Positions 19,077 to 28,012 of a stretch of 64,000 bases of DNA are shown in pieces. The position numbers were made by a program, and so were the translations under genes. The DNA comes from Streptomyces rugosispiralis (GTDB taxonomy: Bacteria; Actinomycetota; Actinomycetes; Streptomycetales; Streptomycetaceae). Within the stretch, counting starts at the first letter, position 1, and each line of letters begins with the position of its first letter. The stretch lies in contig NZ_JANIAA010000011.1 in assembly GCF_024505145.1 (NCBI RefSeq), positions 62,001-126,000 on the forward strand, written 5' to 3'. A model generated the notes under the pieces. It had not been told where the DNA came from and made no database searches. It worked only from the letters and a program-made list of their open reading frames with translations.

Positions 19077-19954
19077 TGGGTGGCGGCGCGGCGCACCCCG
19101 GCCATGGGCACGGCGGGGGCGGCGGCCCCCTGGACGTATGGCTGCCGGCCCTCGCCCTGCTGGGGTGTGCCGTCGCCTACGCGCTGACGGCCCGCCGCGC
19201 CCGGCGCCGTCACCCCGTCCAGGGCTGGCCGCTCGCGCGGTCGCTGAGCTTCGGGACCGGGCTCGTCCTGGTGGCCGTGGCGCTGCTGCCGCCGCTCGCG
19301 CCGTTCGCCCATGAGGACTTCCGCGGCCATATGGCCCAGCATCTGCTGCTCGGGATGTACGCACCGCTCGCCCTGGTGCTCGCGGCCCCGGTCACCCTGC
19401 TGCTGCGCGCCCTGCCCCCGGACCGCGGCCGACGGCTGACCGCCGTGCTCCGGTCCCGCCCCGCGCGGCTGCTCGGCCACCCCGTGACCGCCCTGCTGCT
19501 GACCACCGGCGGGCTGGTGCTCCTGTACTTCACCCCCGTCTACGACGCCACCGTGGGCCACCCCGGATGGCACTGGCTGCCCCACGCCCACTTCCTGCTC
19601 TCGGGCTGGCTGTTCGCGTATGTCATCGCCGGTCCTGATCCGGCCCCGGCCCGGCCGGGGGTGCCGGCCCGGCTGGTGGTCCTCGGCGTCGCCATCGCCG
19701 CCCACGCCGTCATCGCCCAGCTGATGTACGGGGGCTTCTGGGTGCAGGTGCGTGCCCCGATCGCCGAGGTCCGGGGCGGTGCGGAGATCATGTACTACGG
19801 CGGCGACCTCGCCGAGCTGCTTCTGGCCGCGGCCCTCGTCGCCACCTGGCGGCCGGTGCGGACGCCCCGGAGCCCGCGCGGGTCGCGGATGCCCCCGGTG
19901 CGGCGGCCGAAGGAGGGCGTCCGTGCTCCGCGGGCCCTGCCGAAATCCCGGTGA
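19076..19954 (+). CDS. cytochrome c oxidase assembly (CtaG/Caa3-type) membrane protein
   Basis: A 292-residue protein with a His/Gly-rich N-terminus and about seven membrane helices. It carries the family's HMAQHLLLGMYAPLALVLAAP motif and a second histidine-rich segment (HWLPHAHFLLSGWLFAYV). CtaG-like proteins help deliver copper to haem-copper oxidase. The pairing with DUF2243 is frequent in actinobacteria. The ATG overlaps the DUF2243 stop, so loss of that frame may affect translation of this gene. Confidence 0.83.
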   Translation: MGGGAAHPGHGHGGGGGPLDVWLPALALLGCAVAYALTARRARRRHPVQGWPLARSLSFGTGLVLVAVALLPPLAPFAHEDFRGHMAQHLLLGMYAPLALVLAAPVTLLLRALPPDRGRRLTAVLRSRPARLLGHPVTALLLTTGGLVLLYFTPVYDATVGHPGWHWLPHAHFLLSGWLFAYVIAGPDPAPARPGVPARLVVLGVAIAAHAVIAQLMYGGFWVQVRAPIAEVRGGAEIMYYGGDLAELLLAAALVATWRPVRTPRSPRGSRMPPVRRPKEGVRAPRALPKSR

Positions 19955-20104
19955 CGGCGGGGGTTACCGCCGGAGGCCTCGGGGGTACCTGGGCGTCACG
20001 CCATCGGAGTGAGCCCCCGGGGGACCACGGTGGCCAGGCCCTTCCGGTCCAGACCGCGGGCCGGAAGTGCCGCTTCGGCTGATGCGTCGGCTCCGGCTGA
20101 CGCT

Positions 20105-20806
20105 TCAGCCGTCGATTCCACCGCTCTCGCAGATCTGCCGGGCGATCTCCCGCAGCTTGACGTTGCGCTCCTGGGACACCCGCCGGATCAGTGCGAAGGC
20201 GTCGTCCTCGGTGATCTTGAGGCGTTCCATGAGGATGCCCATGGCCTCCCCGATGGTGTGCCGGGTCTGGATCGCCTGCTGGAGCTGATCGGCGGTGCGG
20301 GCGCTGGAGAAGGCGACCGCGGCGTGCGAGGCCAGCAGCCAGCCGGCCGTCTCGCTGGCCCTGGTGAAGACGGCGGGGCGTCGCGAGTAGAGGTTCAGGG
20401 CGCCGAGGTTCTCCTGCTCGGTGTAGAGCAGGAACCCCATCATGCTGCCGATGCCGAGGCTGCGGGCCTCGCTGACGAAATCCGGCCAGCGCTCCTCGGG
20501 CTCGGTGAAGTCCTTGATCCGGAACACCCGCTCGCCGTCCAGAAGACGGGCGGCGTCGAAACAGGGTCCCTCACGGAGCCGCCCCTGGAGCCGGTCCGAC
20601 CGCACCACCAGCCCTTCGGTGGGCGCGAGGGACTCCACCCGGCTGCTGTGGAGCACCAGGATGCCGGCCGCGTCGCAGCCCTCCACGATGTCCACCGCGC
20701 ACGCGCTGATCCGCTCCAGCGTGGCCTCCACGGACTCCTGCGCCAGCAGGTCCCGCGCCATGGTGGCCATGCGCTCGGCGAAGGCTTCCCAGTCCATGGG
20801 CACCAT
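20105..20806 (-). CDS. GAF-ANTAR regulator
   Basis: A 233-residue protein: an N-terminal GAF sensor (about residues 15-160, CDAAGILVLHSSRVESLAPT to ENLGALNLYSRRPAVF) followed by an ANTAR RNA-binding domain (RHTIGEAMGILMERLKITED onward). ANTAR proteins bind paired hairpins in nascent RNA and prevent termination. There is no receiver domain, so the GAF domain is the likely input. ATG at 20797 is an alternative start. A second GAF-ANTAR protein is encoded at 38.9 kb. Confidence 0.9.
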   Translation of the reverse strand: MVPMDWEAFAERMATMARDLLAQESVEATLERISACAVDIVEGCDAAGILVLHSSRVESLAPTEGLVVRSDRLQGRLREGPCFDAARLLDGERVFRIKDFTEPEERWPDFVSEARSLGIGSMMGFLLYTEQENLGALNLYSRRPAVFTRASETAGWLLASHAAVAFSSARTADQLQQAIQTRHTIGEAMGILMERLKITEDDAFALIRRVSQERNVKLREIARQICESGGIDG

Positions 20807-20820
20807 CCGATCACATTCGG

Positions 20821-21351
20821 CTATTCGCCGCTTCCGAGCGCTTCCCGGTACTGCTTCGCCCGGTCCGCGTACACCTGGGCGTTCAGTTTGATGCCCGCTC
20901 GCTCCTCGTCCGTGAGGGGGCGCTTCACCCTGGCCGGCACCCCCGCCACCAGGGAACCGGGCGGTATCTCCATCCCCTGCGGCACCAGGGCCTGAGCCGC
21001 GACCAGCGATCCCGCACCGATCCGGGCGCCGTTGAGGACCGTCGCGCCCATCCCGATCAGGACCTCGTCCTCGACCGTACAGCCGTGCACGACCGCGTTG
21101 TGCCCGACCGAGACCCGCTCACCGATCGAGACCGGGAATCCGGGGTCGACATGCACCGTGCAGTTGTCCTGGATGTTGCTGTCCGCGCCGAGGACGATGG
21201 GGCCGCCGTCACCCCGCAGCACCGCCTGGTACCAGACGCTCGATCCCGCCGCCAGCACGACATCGCCGATCACCACCGACGTGGGGGCCACGAATGTGTC
21301 GGGGGCGATCTGTGGCTCCTTCCCGTCGATGCCGAAGATCAAGGCGCGCAC
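20821..21351 (-). CDS. gamma-carbonic anhydrase-family protein
   Basis: A 176-residue left-handed beta-helix protein with hexapeptide repeats. The zinc-ligand region is seen in NCTVHVDPGFPVSIGERVSV and VGHNAVVHGCTVEDEV, the pattern of gamma-class carbonic anhydrases and the related YrdA/PaaY proteins. Activity as a true anhydrase is uncertain for this clade. The frame is open to a GTG at 21387, but a GGGAG 5-8 bases upstream supports the GTG at 21351, which also gives the usual family length. It ends 15 bases from the GAF-ANTAR start and may be its operon partner. Confidence 0.87.
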   Translation of the reverse strand: MRALIFGIDGKEPQIAPDTFVAPTSVVIGDVVLAAGSSVWYQAVLRGDGGPIVLGADSNIQDNCTVHVDPGFPVSIGERVSVGHNAVVHGCTVEDEVLIGMGATVLNGARIGAGSLVAAQALVPQGMEIPPGSLVAGVPARVKRPLTDEERAGIKLNAQVYADRAKQYREALGSGE

Positions 21352-21387
21352 CGTCTCTCCCACCTGGTCGTTCCCTTCGCGTTCCAC

Positions 21388-21625
21388 GCCCTGGCCGGCA
21401 GTTCCGGCAGAGCCCTACGGCCGGTCCGGCCGATCCGGTCCATGGGTGCCCGCCGCGTGGTGGGCTCCGCCCCAGGCCCCGGGGTCCGGGGCAGCGCCCG
21501 GGTTGTGGGAAGGGGCGGGGAGGGAAAGTGTCGATATGCGGCTGCCCCGCGTGGCCCGCCGCGGGCGGCAAGACCCGGCCGGCACCCCCAGGGTCCTTCT
21601 CCCGCGGAGATCCGTCAGCAGGACC
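21388..21625. other. intergenic region between DedA and carbonic anhydrase genes
   Basis: 238 bases with no supported gene. GC-rich inverted segments around 21468-21505 (GGCTCCGCCCC, then CCCCGGGGTCCGGGGC) could form a terminator for the dedA transcript. Confidence 0.4.
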
Positions 21626-22294
21626 CTAGTCCCCGGCCGGGACCGGCTCCGGCTCGGCGGTCTCGGAATCGGCCGCCGTGACGGCCGCGGCCTTGGACTT
21701 CTTGGAGCGCCACTTCATGACCAGCATCGAGCCGAGGCCGAAGAGCAGGGCCAGCACGAGCCCGAGCCAGGAGAAGCGCTTCAGCCAGTCCTCCGCGACC
21801 TTGCCCAGGGAGTAGATGACCGCGGTGGTGCCACCGGCCCAGACGATGCCGCCGAGCACATTGGCGATGAGGAACTTCCAGTACGGCATGCGCAGCACGC
21901 CCGCGAGCGGCCCCGCGAAGATGCGCAGCAGCGCGATGAACCGGCCGACGAAGACCGCCCACATACCCCACTTCTGGAAGGAGCGCTCGGCGGTGGCCAC
22001 GTGCTCGGCGCTGAAGTGCTTGGGGAATTTTCGGCCCAGCCAGGCGAGCAGCGGCTGTCCGCCCTTACGGCCGATGAGATAGCCGATGGAGTCGCCGATC
22101 ACCGCGCCCGCGATGGCGGACGCCCCCAGGATGTAGGGGTTGATGTGGTCCTGCGAGGCCGCCAGCAGCGTCGCGCTGACGAGGACGATCTCGCCGGGGA
22201 GCGGAATTCCCAGGCTCTCCAGGCCGATGACGATACCCACGAGCAGATACACACTGACCGCGGGCACGCTCTCGAGCCATCCCTCGATATGCAA
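21626..22294 (-). CDS. DedA-family membrane protein
   Basis: A 222-residue protein with the DedA/SNARE-associated fold. The hallmark ESLGIPLPGEIVLVSATLLA stretch near residues 26-45, GDSIGYLIGRKGG, and the FVGRFIALLRIFAGPLAGVL re-entrant region are present. DedA proteins are now linked to recycling of undecaprenyl phosphate or phospholipids across the membrane; uppP lies about 9 kb away. The C-terminus is a charged tail. Confidence 0.92.
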   Translation of the reverse strand: MHIEGWLESVPAVSVYLLVGIVIGLESLGIPLPGEIVLVSATLLAASQDHINPYILGASAIAGAVIGDSIGYLIGRKGGQPLLAWLGRKFPKHFSAEHVATAERSFQKWGMWAVFVGRFIALLRIFAGPLAGVLRMPYWKFLIANVLGGIVWAGGTTAVIYSLGKVAEDWLKRFSWLGLVLALLFGLGSMLVMKWRSKKSKAAAVTAADSETAEPEPVPAGD

Positions 22295-22497
22295 CGCCGG
22301 TTCCTCCCCATGTGGCGACCGCTTCCCGGCGTGCGCCGGACAGGAAGCGGCGCACGCTCGGAAGCCTACTCAATCGGAGCGCGGCCGCCATCATCCCCAA
22401 GTCGTGCTCCGGCCCGCGTCGGCTCCGGCGAAGGGAGGACGGACCCGGGGCCGGGCTCGGGGACGGGGAGGCCGGACTCGGGGCTGAGGAAGAGGGC

Positions 22498-22950
22498 TCA
22501 GGACTGGGGGCGCAGGGTCCACACGATGGACATTTCGCCCGTGACCGCACCGTCCTCGCGTGTGATCGCGACGTTCACCGGGAATTCAGGCCGCCGCCCC
22601 GCGTCCAGCTCGGCGACCACCTCGGCGGCGGGCCGGCCGAGGGTGGCGGTCGCGGTGACGGGCCCCTTGGCGAGCTTCTTGTAATCGATCTCGGCGCGCA
22701 CGGCCAGCGGTACGGCGCGGCCGAGCTGATCGCCGAACGCCGCCAGCACGATGGCGCCGCTCGCGGACTCCGCCAGGGTGAACATGGCACCCGCGTGGGG
22801 GCCGCCGACGTGGTTGTGGAAGTCGGGCTGGTCGGGGAGGCACAGCACCGCGCGCTCGGGCGACGTCTCGCGGAACTCCAGGTTCAGGGTGCGCACCATG
22901 GGCACCGTGGCGGCGAGCATCTCACCGACGGAGGGCAGGGTTTCCGACAT
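22498..22950 (-). CDS. hotdog-fold thioesterase (DUF4442/PaaI-like)
   Basis: A 150-residue hotdog protein. The core FHNHVGGPHAGAMFTLAESA carries the family's His-Asn-His and glycine pattern, followed by ARAEIDYKKLAKGPVTATA-like strands. Such proteins usually hydrolyse acyl-CoA. The open frame extends upstream to 23085, but those residues are unlike the family; the start MSETLPSVGEML is chosen. It diverges from the Q/P-rich membrane protein. Confidence 0.83.
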   Translation of the reverse strand: MSETLPSVGEMLAATVPMVRTLNLEFRETSPERAVLCLPDQPDFHNHVGGPHAGAMFTLAESASGAIVLAAFGDQLGRAVPLAVRAEIDYKKLAKGPVTATATLGRPAAEVVAELDAGRRPEFPVNVAITREDGAVTGEMSIVWTLRPQS

Positions 22951-23044
22951 GCCCCGGAAGTTACCATCCAGCAGCAAGCGGGGAAAGGGCGGTCCACGGG
23001 GCAGCCGTAGCAGGTGTCGTCGGCCCCCTCTATCGTTACTGGCC

Positions 23045-24202
23045 ATGTGGCCAGGACAGCAGCCGCCCGGGGGCGAGCAGAACAACCCGCACGATCAGAA
23101 CCCCTATCAGCAACCGGGGTATCAGCAGCCGGGATACAACCAGCCGAACCCGTATCAGCAGCCGGGATACCAACAGCCGAATCCCTATCAGCAGCCGCCC
23201 CAGCAGCAGCCGGGACAGCCCGGTCAGCCGGGGCAGTACGGCCAGCAGGGACAGCCCGGCCAGCAGGGGCAGTACGGCCAGCCGGAGCAGCAGCCCGGTT
23301 ACGGCCCGCCGCAGGGTCCGCCCGGCCGGCAGTGGGGGGCTCCGTCCGGCCCGCCCGGCGCACCCCGGCCGCCGCGCGACAACAAGAAGCGCACGACCAC
23401 CATCGCCGTCGTCGCGGCCATCGCGGTCGTCGCCGCCGCGGGCATCACCGGTGCGCTGGTCCTGGGCAAGGACGACAGCGGCGGCGGTGACGAGTCGAAG
23501 GGGAAGGACAAGACGCCCGCCTCCACATCGGCCCCGGCCTCCGAGGAGCCGACCGAGGACCCGGGCGGCGGCGGTGCGGACAACCCGCGCGCCGGCGGTG
23601 ACACCAGCGACGTCAAGGCGGTCATACCCGGCTGGAAGCCGGTGGTCAGCCCCAAGCGGCACAACGCCTTCGACGTCCCCCCGGACTGGACGGTCGAATC
23701 GCCGGGCCTGAGCACCGGTTTCGAGGACGACAAGGGCAAGCCACTCGTGGTCATGTCCGCTCCGGCGAGGTACAAGAAGGACTACTGCTCGGTCAAGGAC
23801 AAGGACGGCTACGTCGACAAGAGCCACGCCGCCGGTGCGGGCTCGAAGGGCGCGCAGGGCGCCAAGAGCGAGGCGTCGGCCGCCAAGATCGAGGCCGAGA
23901 ACTGGGTGTTCGCCGCCTTCGACCAGAAGCAGACCGGGACCCGCAAGGTCACCGACGCCAAGAAGTTCAAGAGCGCCCACGGCCTCGAGGGCTACACCGC
24001 GTCGGCCACCGTCACCGGCGTGAAGAAGACCGACAAGTGCACCACCGACGGCAAGTCGGTCACCGTGACCTACACGGACACCAACGGCGACTTCGCCACC
24101 TGGGTCCTGTACTCGGTCAAGGGCACCAAGGAAGAGGTCCCGGACTCGACCATCAAGAAGATCATGAGTTCGCTGCGGCCGGTGAAGTCGGAGGTCTCCT
24201 GA
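23045..24202 (+). CDS. Q/P/Y-rich single-span membrane protein
   Basis: A 385-residue protein. The first 110 residues are disordered and built from PYQQPGYQQP-, GQPGQ- and QYGQ-like repeats. One membrane helix follows (about residues 120-140, TTTIAVVAAIAVVAAAGITG). The extracytoplasmic part begins with a Ser/Glu/Gly linker and continues into a folded domain of about 200 residues (VIPGWKPVVSPKRHNAFDVP onward) with two cysteines. This is a common Streptomyces layout; the function is unknown. Confidence 0.82.
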   Translation: MWPGQQPPGGEQNNPHDQNPYQQPGYQQPGYNQPNPYQQPGYQQPNPYQQPPQQQPGQPGQPGQYGQQGQPGQQGQYGQPEQQPGYGPPQGPPGRQWGAPSGPPGAPRPPRDNKKRTTTIAVVAAIAVVAAAGITGALVLGKDDSGGGDESKGKDKTPASTSAPASEEPTEDPGGGGADNPRAGGDTSDVKAVIPGWKPVVSPKRHNAFDVPPDWTVESPGLSTGFEDDKGKPLVVMSAPARYKKDYCSVKDKDGYVDKSHAAGAGSKGAQGAKSEASAAKIEAENWVFAAFDQKQTGTRKVTDAKKFKSAHGLEGYTASATVTGVKKTDKCTTDGKSVTVTYTDTNGDFATWVLYSVKGTKEEVPDSTIKKIMSSLRPVKSEVS

Positions 24203-24288
24203 CCCTCCGGCCGAAGGCAGGCGCCCTTCGCCCAGAGCGGCCGTAATTCGGTTGGACGCCGGGGCCCGCCCCCAGGGATAGTCCGGAT

Positions 24289-25593
24289 GTGACGACTCCT
24301 CCGGCCCCGCGCATCCGACCGCGCCGCCCCGCGTGGGCCGGCCGCAACTACACACTGCTGACCACCGCCGCCGTGGTGACGGGCCTCGGAAACGCCGGAG
24401 CCCTCATCGCGGCGGCGTTCGCGGTGCTGGAGGCGGGCGGGGACGGCGGCGACGTCGGACTCGTGGCGGCGGCCCGCACCCTTCCCCTGGTCGTCTTCCT
24501 GCTGATCGGCGGCGCGGTGGCGGACCGGCTGCCCCGCCATCGGGTGATGGTCGCCGCCAACAGTCTCAACTGCCTCTCGCAGGCGGTCTTCGCCGTGCTC
24601 GTCCTGTCCGGCGAGGCGCGGCTGTGGCAGATGGCGGCGCTGTCCGCGCTCGGCGGCACCGGGCAGGCGTTCTTCTCCCCCGCCGCCGAGGGCATGCTGC
24701 TCTCCAGCGTCAAGGGCGAACAGGCCGCCCGTGCCTTCGCGCTGTTCCGGATGGGCATGAACGGCGCGCAGATCGGCGGGGCCGCGCTCGGCGGCGCGCT
24801 GGTCGCGGTGGTCGGGCCCGGCTGGGTGCTGGCCGCCGACGCCGCCGCGTTCGCGGTCGCGGGCGCCCTGCGGTCCCTGCTGGACGTCAGCGCCGTCGCC
24901 CAGCGGGAGCCCGGCGGCGGCATGCTGCGGGATCTGCGCGAAGGTTGGCGCGAAGTCGTCGGCCGGCCCTGGCTGTGGTCGATCATCGTCCAGTTCTCCG
25001 TCGTCAACGCCGTGGTGGGAGCGGCGGAGGCGGTGTTCGGCCCGCTGGTGGCCGAGGACCACCTGGGCGGGGCGCGTCCCTGGGGACTCGCGCTCGCGGC
25101 GTTCGGCGCGGGCACCGTTCTGGGTTGTCTGCTGATGGTCCGTTGGCGGCCGCGCCGGATGCTGCTCGCGGGCTCCCTGTGCATACTGCCGCTCGCCCTG
25201 CCGTCGGCCGCGCTCGCCGTCCCGGTGCCGGTGGTGCCGCTGGCCGTGGTGATGTTCGTGGTCGGGGTGTCGGTCGAGGTGTTCGGGGTGTCCTGGATGA
25301 CCGCGCTGCACCAGGAGATCCCCGAGGACAAGCTGTCGCGGGTCTCGGCGTACGACTGGTTCGGCTCGATCGCCATGGTGCCGCTCGCCACGGCGCTCGC
25401 GGGCCCGGCCGAGGAGGCGTTCGGCCGGTCGGCCTCGCTGTGGGGGTGTTCGGCGCTGATCCTGGCGCTGACGCTGGCGGTGCTGACGGTCCCGGACGTA
25501 CGGCGGCTGCGCCGGAGCGGGACCGAGCCCGTCGCCGAGGGCGGACCGGCCGCCGCCCCGGACACCGCCCCGGAGCCGGTCAGCCCACGCTGA
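24289..25593 (+). CDS. MFS transporter
   Basis: A 434-residue, twelve-helix major facilitator. The loop between helices 2 and 3 has GGAVADRLPRHRVMV, close to the consensus G-x3-D-R-x-G-R-R motif. It resembles the MFS_3 efflux group (EntS-like), so small-molecule export is likely, but the substrate is unknown. It starts at GTG 24289, since the ATG two bases earlier runs straight into a stop. The 3' end overlaps the convergent spermidine-synthase-like gene by 14 bases. Confidence 0.86.
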   Translation: MTTPPAPRIRPRRPAWAGRNYTLLTTAAVVTGLGNAGALIAAAFAVLEAGGDGGDVGLVAAARTLPLVVFLLIGGAVADRLPRHRVMVAANSLNCLSQAVFAVLVLSGEARLWQMAALSALGGTGQAFFSPAAEGMLLSSVKGEQAARAFALFRMGMNGAQIGGAALGGALVAVVGPGWVLAADAAAFAVAGALRSLLDVSAVAQREPGGGMLRDLREGWREVVGRPWLWSIIVQFSVVNAVVGAAEAVFGPLVAEDHLGGARPWGLALAAFGAGTVLGCLLMVRWRPRRMLLAGSLCILPLALPSAALAVPVPVVPLAVVMFVVGVSVEVFGVSWMTALHQEIPEDKLSRVSAYDWFGSIAMVPLATALAGPAEEAFGRSASLWGCSALILALTLAVLTVPDVRRLRRSGTEPVAEGGPAAAPDTAPEPVSPR

Positions 25594-26425
25594 ACGCCCC
25601 GTCCGGCGGTTCGGGCGAGGGCGTGGCGTCCTCGTCCCGCACCGGCGCCGCGCCACCCGTGAACCGCTCCAGCGCCTCCCCGTACTCGACCCTGGCCGGA
25701 AAGGCGTCGGCCGCGGTCCGGCGGGCCAGCACGGCGACCGGCGGCTCGGACCGGGAGGCCAGCAGCACGGCGTTGCCGAACCGGCGGCCACGCAGCACCG
25801 ACGGCTCCGCGATCAGGGCGAGGTGCGCGAACGCCGTTCGATAGGTGGCCAGTTGGGAGCGGAGGAAGGCGAACGGCGCCCCGTCGGCCAGATTCGCCAC
25901 GTACCACCCGCCCGGCCGCAGCGCGCGGGCCGCGGCGCGGGCGTACTCGACGGAGGTCAGATGCGCGGGCACCCGCGAACCGCCGAAGACATCGGCCACG
26001 ATGACATCGGCCGACCCCTCGGGCGCGGCCTCCAGCGCGGTCCTGGCGTCCTCGGGCCGCACCGTGACGCCCGCCCCGGACGGCAGCGGAAGGCGCTCGG
26101 CGACCAGTTCCAGCAGCCCCCGGTCGGCCTCGATCACCACCTGGTGGGAGCCGGGACGGGTGGCGGCCAGATAACGAGGCAGCGTCAGCGCCCCACCGCC
26201 CAGGTGCAGTACGTCGAGCGGGGCGCCGGGATCGGCGGCCGCGTCCAGGACATGGGCGATCCGCCGCGCGTACTCGAATTCGAGATGGCCCGGATCGTCC
26301 AGGTCCACATACGACTGCGGGGCGCCCTCCACCGTGAGCAGCCAGGCGCGCGGGCGGTCCAGGTCCGGCATCAGCTTGGCGGTGCCGCCGTCCACGGCGC
26401 GGCTCACGGGTATCGGCTCGTTCAC
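25580..26425 (-). CDS. spermidine synthase-like methyltransferase-fold protein
   Basis: A 281-residue protein with the Rossmann fold of polyamine synthases and O-methyltransferases: PLDVLHLGGGALTLPRYLAA (cofactor loop), VVIEADRGLLELV and ADVIVADVFGG. The SYVDLDDPGHLEFEYARRIA segment before it matches spermidine synthase-like proteins. Whether it makes a polyamine is doubtful, since many actinobacterial members are uncharacterised. The start is uncertain: GTG 26425 abuts a GAGAGG, and ATG 26452 is also in frame. Confidence 0.75.
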   Translation of the reverse strand: MNEPIPVSRAVDGGTAKLMPDLDRPRAWLLTVEGAPQSYVDLDDPGHLEFEYARRIAHVLDAAADPGAPLDVLHLGGGALTLPRYLAATRPGSHQVVIEADRGLLELVAERLPLPSGAGVTVRPEDARTALEAAPEGSADVIVADVFGGSRVPAHLTSVEYARAAARALRPGGWYVANLADGAPFAFLRSQLATYRTAFAHLALIAEPSVLRGRRFGNAVLLASRSEPPVAVLARRTAADAFPARVEYGEALERFTGGAAPVRDEDATPSPEPPDGAFSVG

Positions 26426-26455
26426 CCTCTCATTGTGCCGTCGCCGGCACATGGC

Positions 26456-26493
26456 GGCCCGCTCGTCCGTCTCGGGGGGCGGACGAGCGGGCC
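26456..26493 (-). terminator. terminator of tuf3
   Basis: Perfect 14-base arms GGCCCGCTCGTCCG and CGGACGAGCGGGCC around a 10-base loop, beginning 8 bases past the EF-Tu stop. It separates tuf3 from the downstream gene on the same strand. Confidence 0.75.
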
Positions 26494-26501
26494 GGTGATG
26501 G

Positions 26502-27677
26502 TCACGGCAGCACGGTGGTCACCGTCCCCGCGCCCACCGTGCGGCCGCCCTCGCGGATCGCGAAGCCGAGGCCCGGCTCCAGCGGTACGGCGCGGCCCAG
26601 CTCGACCGTCATGGTGACCGTGTCACCGGGGCGCGCCACCGCGGTGGCCCCGAGGTCCACGGCGCCGACCACATCGGCCGTGCGGAGGTAGAACTGCGGA
26701 CGGTAGCCGGTGGACACCGGTGTCCGCCGGCCGCCCTCGGCCGCCGAGAGGACGTACACCCGCGCGGTGAAGCGCCTCCGCGGCACGACGCTGCCGGGCG
26801 CGGCCACCACATGGCCGCGGCGCACCGCGTCCCGCGCCACCCCGCGCAGCAGCAGCGCCACGTTGTCGCCCGCCTCGGCCGACTCCATGGACTTGCCGAA
26901 GGTCTCCACCCCGGTGACCACCGTGGCCACATCGGTGCCGGGCACCTCGACCCGGTCGCCGACCCGTACCGTGCCGCGCTCGATGGCGCCGGTGACGACC
27001 GTGCCGCGGCCGGTGATGGTCAGCACGTTCTCCACCGGTAGCAGGAACGGCGCCCCGGTGTGGCGCACGGGCGTCGGGACGTAGGTGTCCACGGCGTCCA
27101 GCAGCGCCTCGATCGCCCCGGTCCACCGCGGGTCGCCCTCCAGCGCCCGCAGCCCGGAGACCCGTACGACGGGCGTGGTGTCGCCGGGGTAGCCGTGCGC
27201 GGAGAGCAGCTCGCGCACCTCGAGCTCGACGAGGTCGGTGAGCTCGGGGTCGCCCGCGTCGGCCTTGTTGAGGGCCACCACGATGTGGTCGACGCCGACC
27301 TGGCGGGCCAGCAGCACATGCTCGGCGGTCTGCGGCATCACACCGTCGAGCGCGGAGACCACCAGGATCGCCCCGTCGATCTGGGCGGCGCCGGTCACCA
27401 TGTTCTTGATGAAGTCGGCGTGGCCGGGCATGTCGACATGCGCGTAGTGCCGGGTGTCGGTCTCGTACTCGACATGCGCGATGTTGATGGTGATGCCGCG
27501 CGCGGCCTCCTCCGGCGCCCGGTCGATGCGGTTGGCCGGCACATAGGCGCCGCCGGTGCCGCGCTCGCTCAGCACCTTGGTGATGGCGGCGGTCAGCGTG
27601 GTCTTGCCGTGGTCGACATGGCCCATGGTGCCGATGTTCAGATGCGGCTTGGTGCGCACATACGTCTGCTTGGACAT
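26502..27677 (-). CDS. tuf3: elongation factor Tu, EF-Tu3 type
   Basis: A 391-residue translation GTPase with all G motifs: GHVDHGKT (19-26), RGITIN, DMPGH (82-86, with Met where major EF-Tu has Cys), NKAD (137-140) and SGLRAL. The beta-barrel domains follow (GRGTVVTGAIERG; GYRPQFYLRTADV; FAIREGGRTVGAG). It is divergent from housekeeping EF-Tu and stands alone rather than beside fusA, which is the situation of tuf3 in several Streptomyces. EF-Tu3 from S. ramocissimus is known to resist EF-Tu-targeting antibiotics, and tuf3 in S. coelicolor is linked to the stringent response. Those traits are not shown for this copy. Confidence 0.9.
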   Translation of the reverse strand: MSKQTYVRTKPHLNIGTMGHVDHGKTTLTAAITKVLSERGTGGAYVPANRIDRAPEEAARGITINIAHVEYETDTRHYAHVDMPGHADFIKNMVTGAAQIDGAILVVSALDGVMPQTAEHVLLARQVGVDHIVVALNKADAGDPELTDLVELEVRELLSAHGYPGDTTPVVRVSGLRALEGDPRWTGAIEALLDAVDTYVPTPVRHTGAPFLLPVENVLTITGRGTVVTGAIERGTVRVGDRVEVPGTDVATVVTGVETFGKSMESAEAGDNVALLLRGVARDAVRRGHVVAAPGSVVPRRRFTARVYVLSAAEGGRRTPVSTGYRPQFYLRTADVVGAVDLGATAVARPGDTVTMTVELGRAVPLEPGLGFAIREGGRTVGAGTVTTVLP

Positions 27678-27732
27678 GCGACGGTCTCTCCTCGTCAGCG
27701 GGGGTGGGAAGCGCGGACCCCAGAACCTCGCC

Positions 27733-27776
27733 GACCCTCCCCCTGGGGGATCCGTCGGAGTTGTCCGAGGAGGGTC
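27733..27776 (-). promoter_or_regulatory. branched hairpin in the tuf3 leader
   Basis: Outer arms GACCCTCC and GGAGGGTC enclose an inner TCGGA-CAAC-TCCGA stem and a CCCCC/GGGGG pair. It lies 55 bases upstream of the tuf3 ATG. One arm overlaps the stop codon of a short upstream frame. It could act as an attenuator; a dispersed repeat is an alternative. Confidence 0.45.
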
Positions 27777-27927
27777 AGCTTCGGGCGCCGTCGAGGCAGG
27801 CGGCGGGAACGGCGGCGGGCGGGTCCGTGGTGAGGGCGGCGGCCGCGGCCGGAGCGAGAGAGGGGACGGCAGCCTTCGGCGCGTCCGCGACCGCGGACGT
27901 CGGCGTGAGGAAGGCGAGCCGGAACAT
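27775..27927 (-). CDS. possible 50-residue leader peptide upstream of tuf3
   Basis: ATG at 27927 opens a 50-codon frame beginning MFRLAFLTPTSAVADAP, then Ala/Pro-rich. A weak GAAGA lies about 8 bases upstream. The stop sits inside the hairpin described above. It is supported only by position and an open frame, and could be chance. Confidence 0.3.
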   Translation of the reverse strand: MFRLAFLTPTSAVADAPKAAVPSLAPAAAAALTTDPPAAVPAACLDGARS

Positions 27928-28012
27928 GCTGCGATCTTCGCGCACTGTTCGGTCCGCGTCGAATGGTTTTCGGTGCGTTTCGGTACGAGCGGGGTGGGTG
28001 GGGCGGGTGGTT

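Noticed and set aside
26502..27677. Housekeeping tuf1
   Set aside because: There is no fusA/rpsG/rpsL context and many consensus residues differ, including DMPGH for DCPGH.
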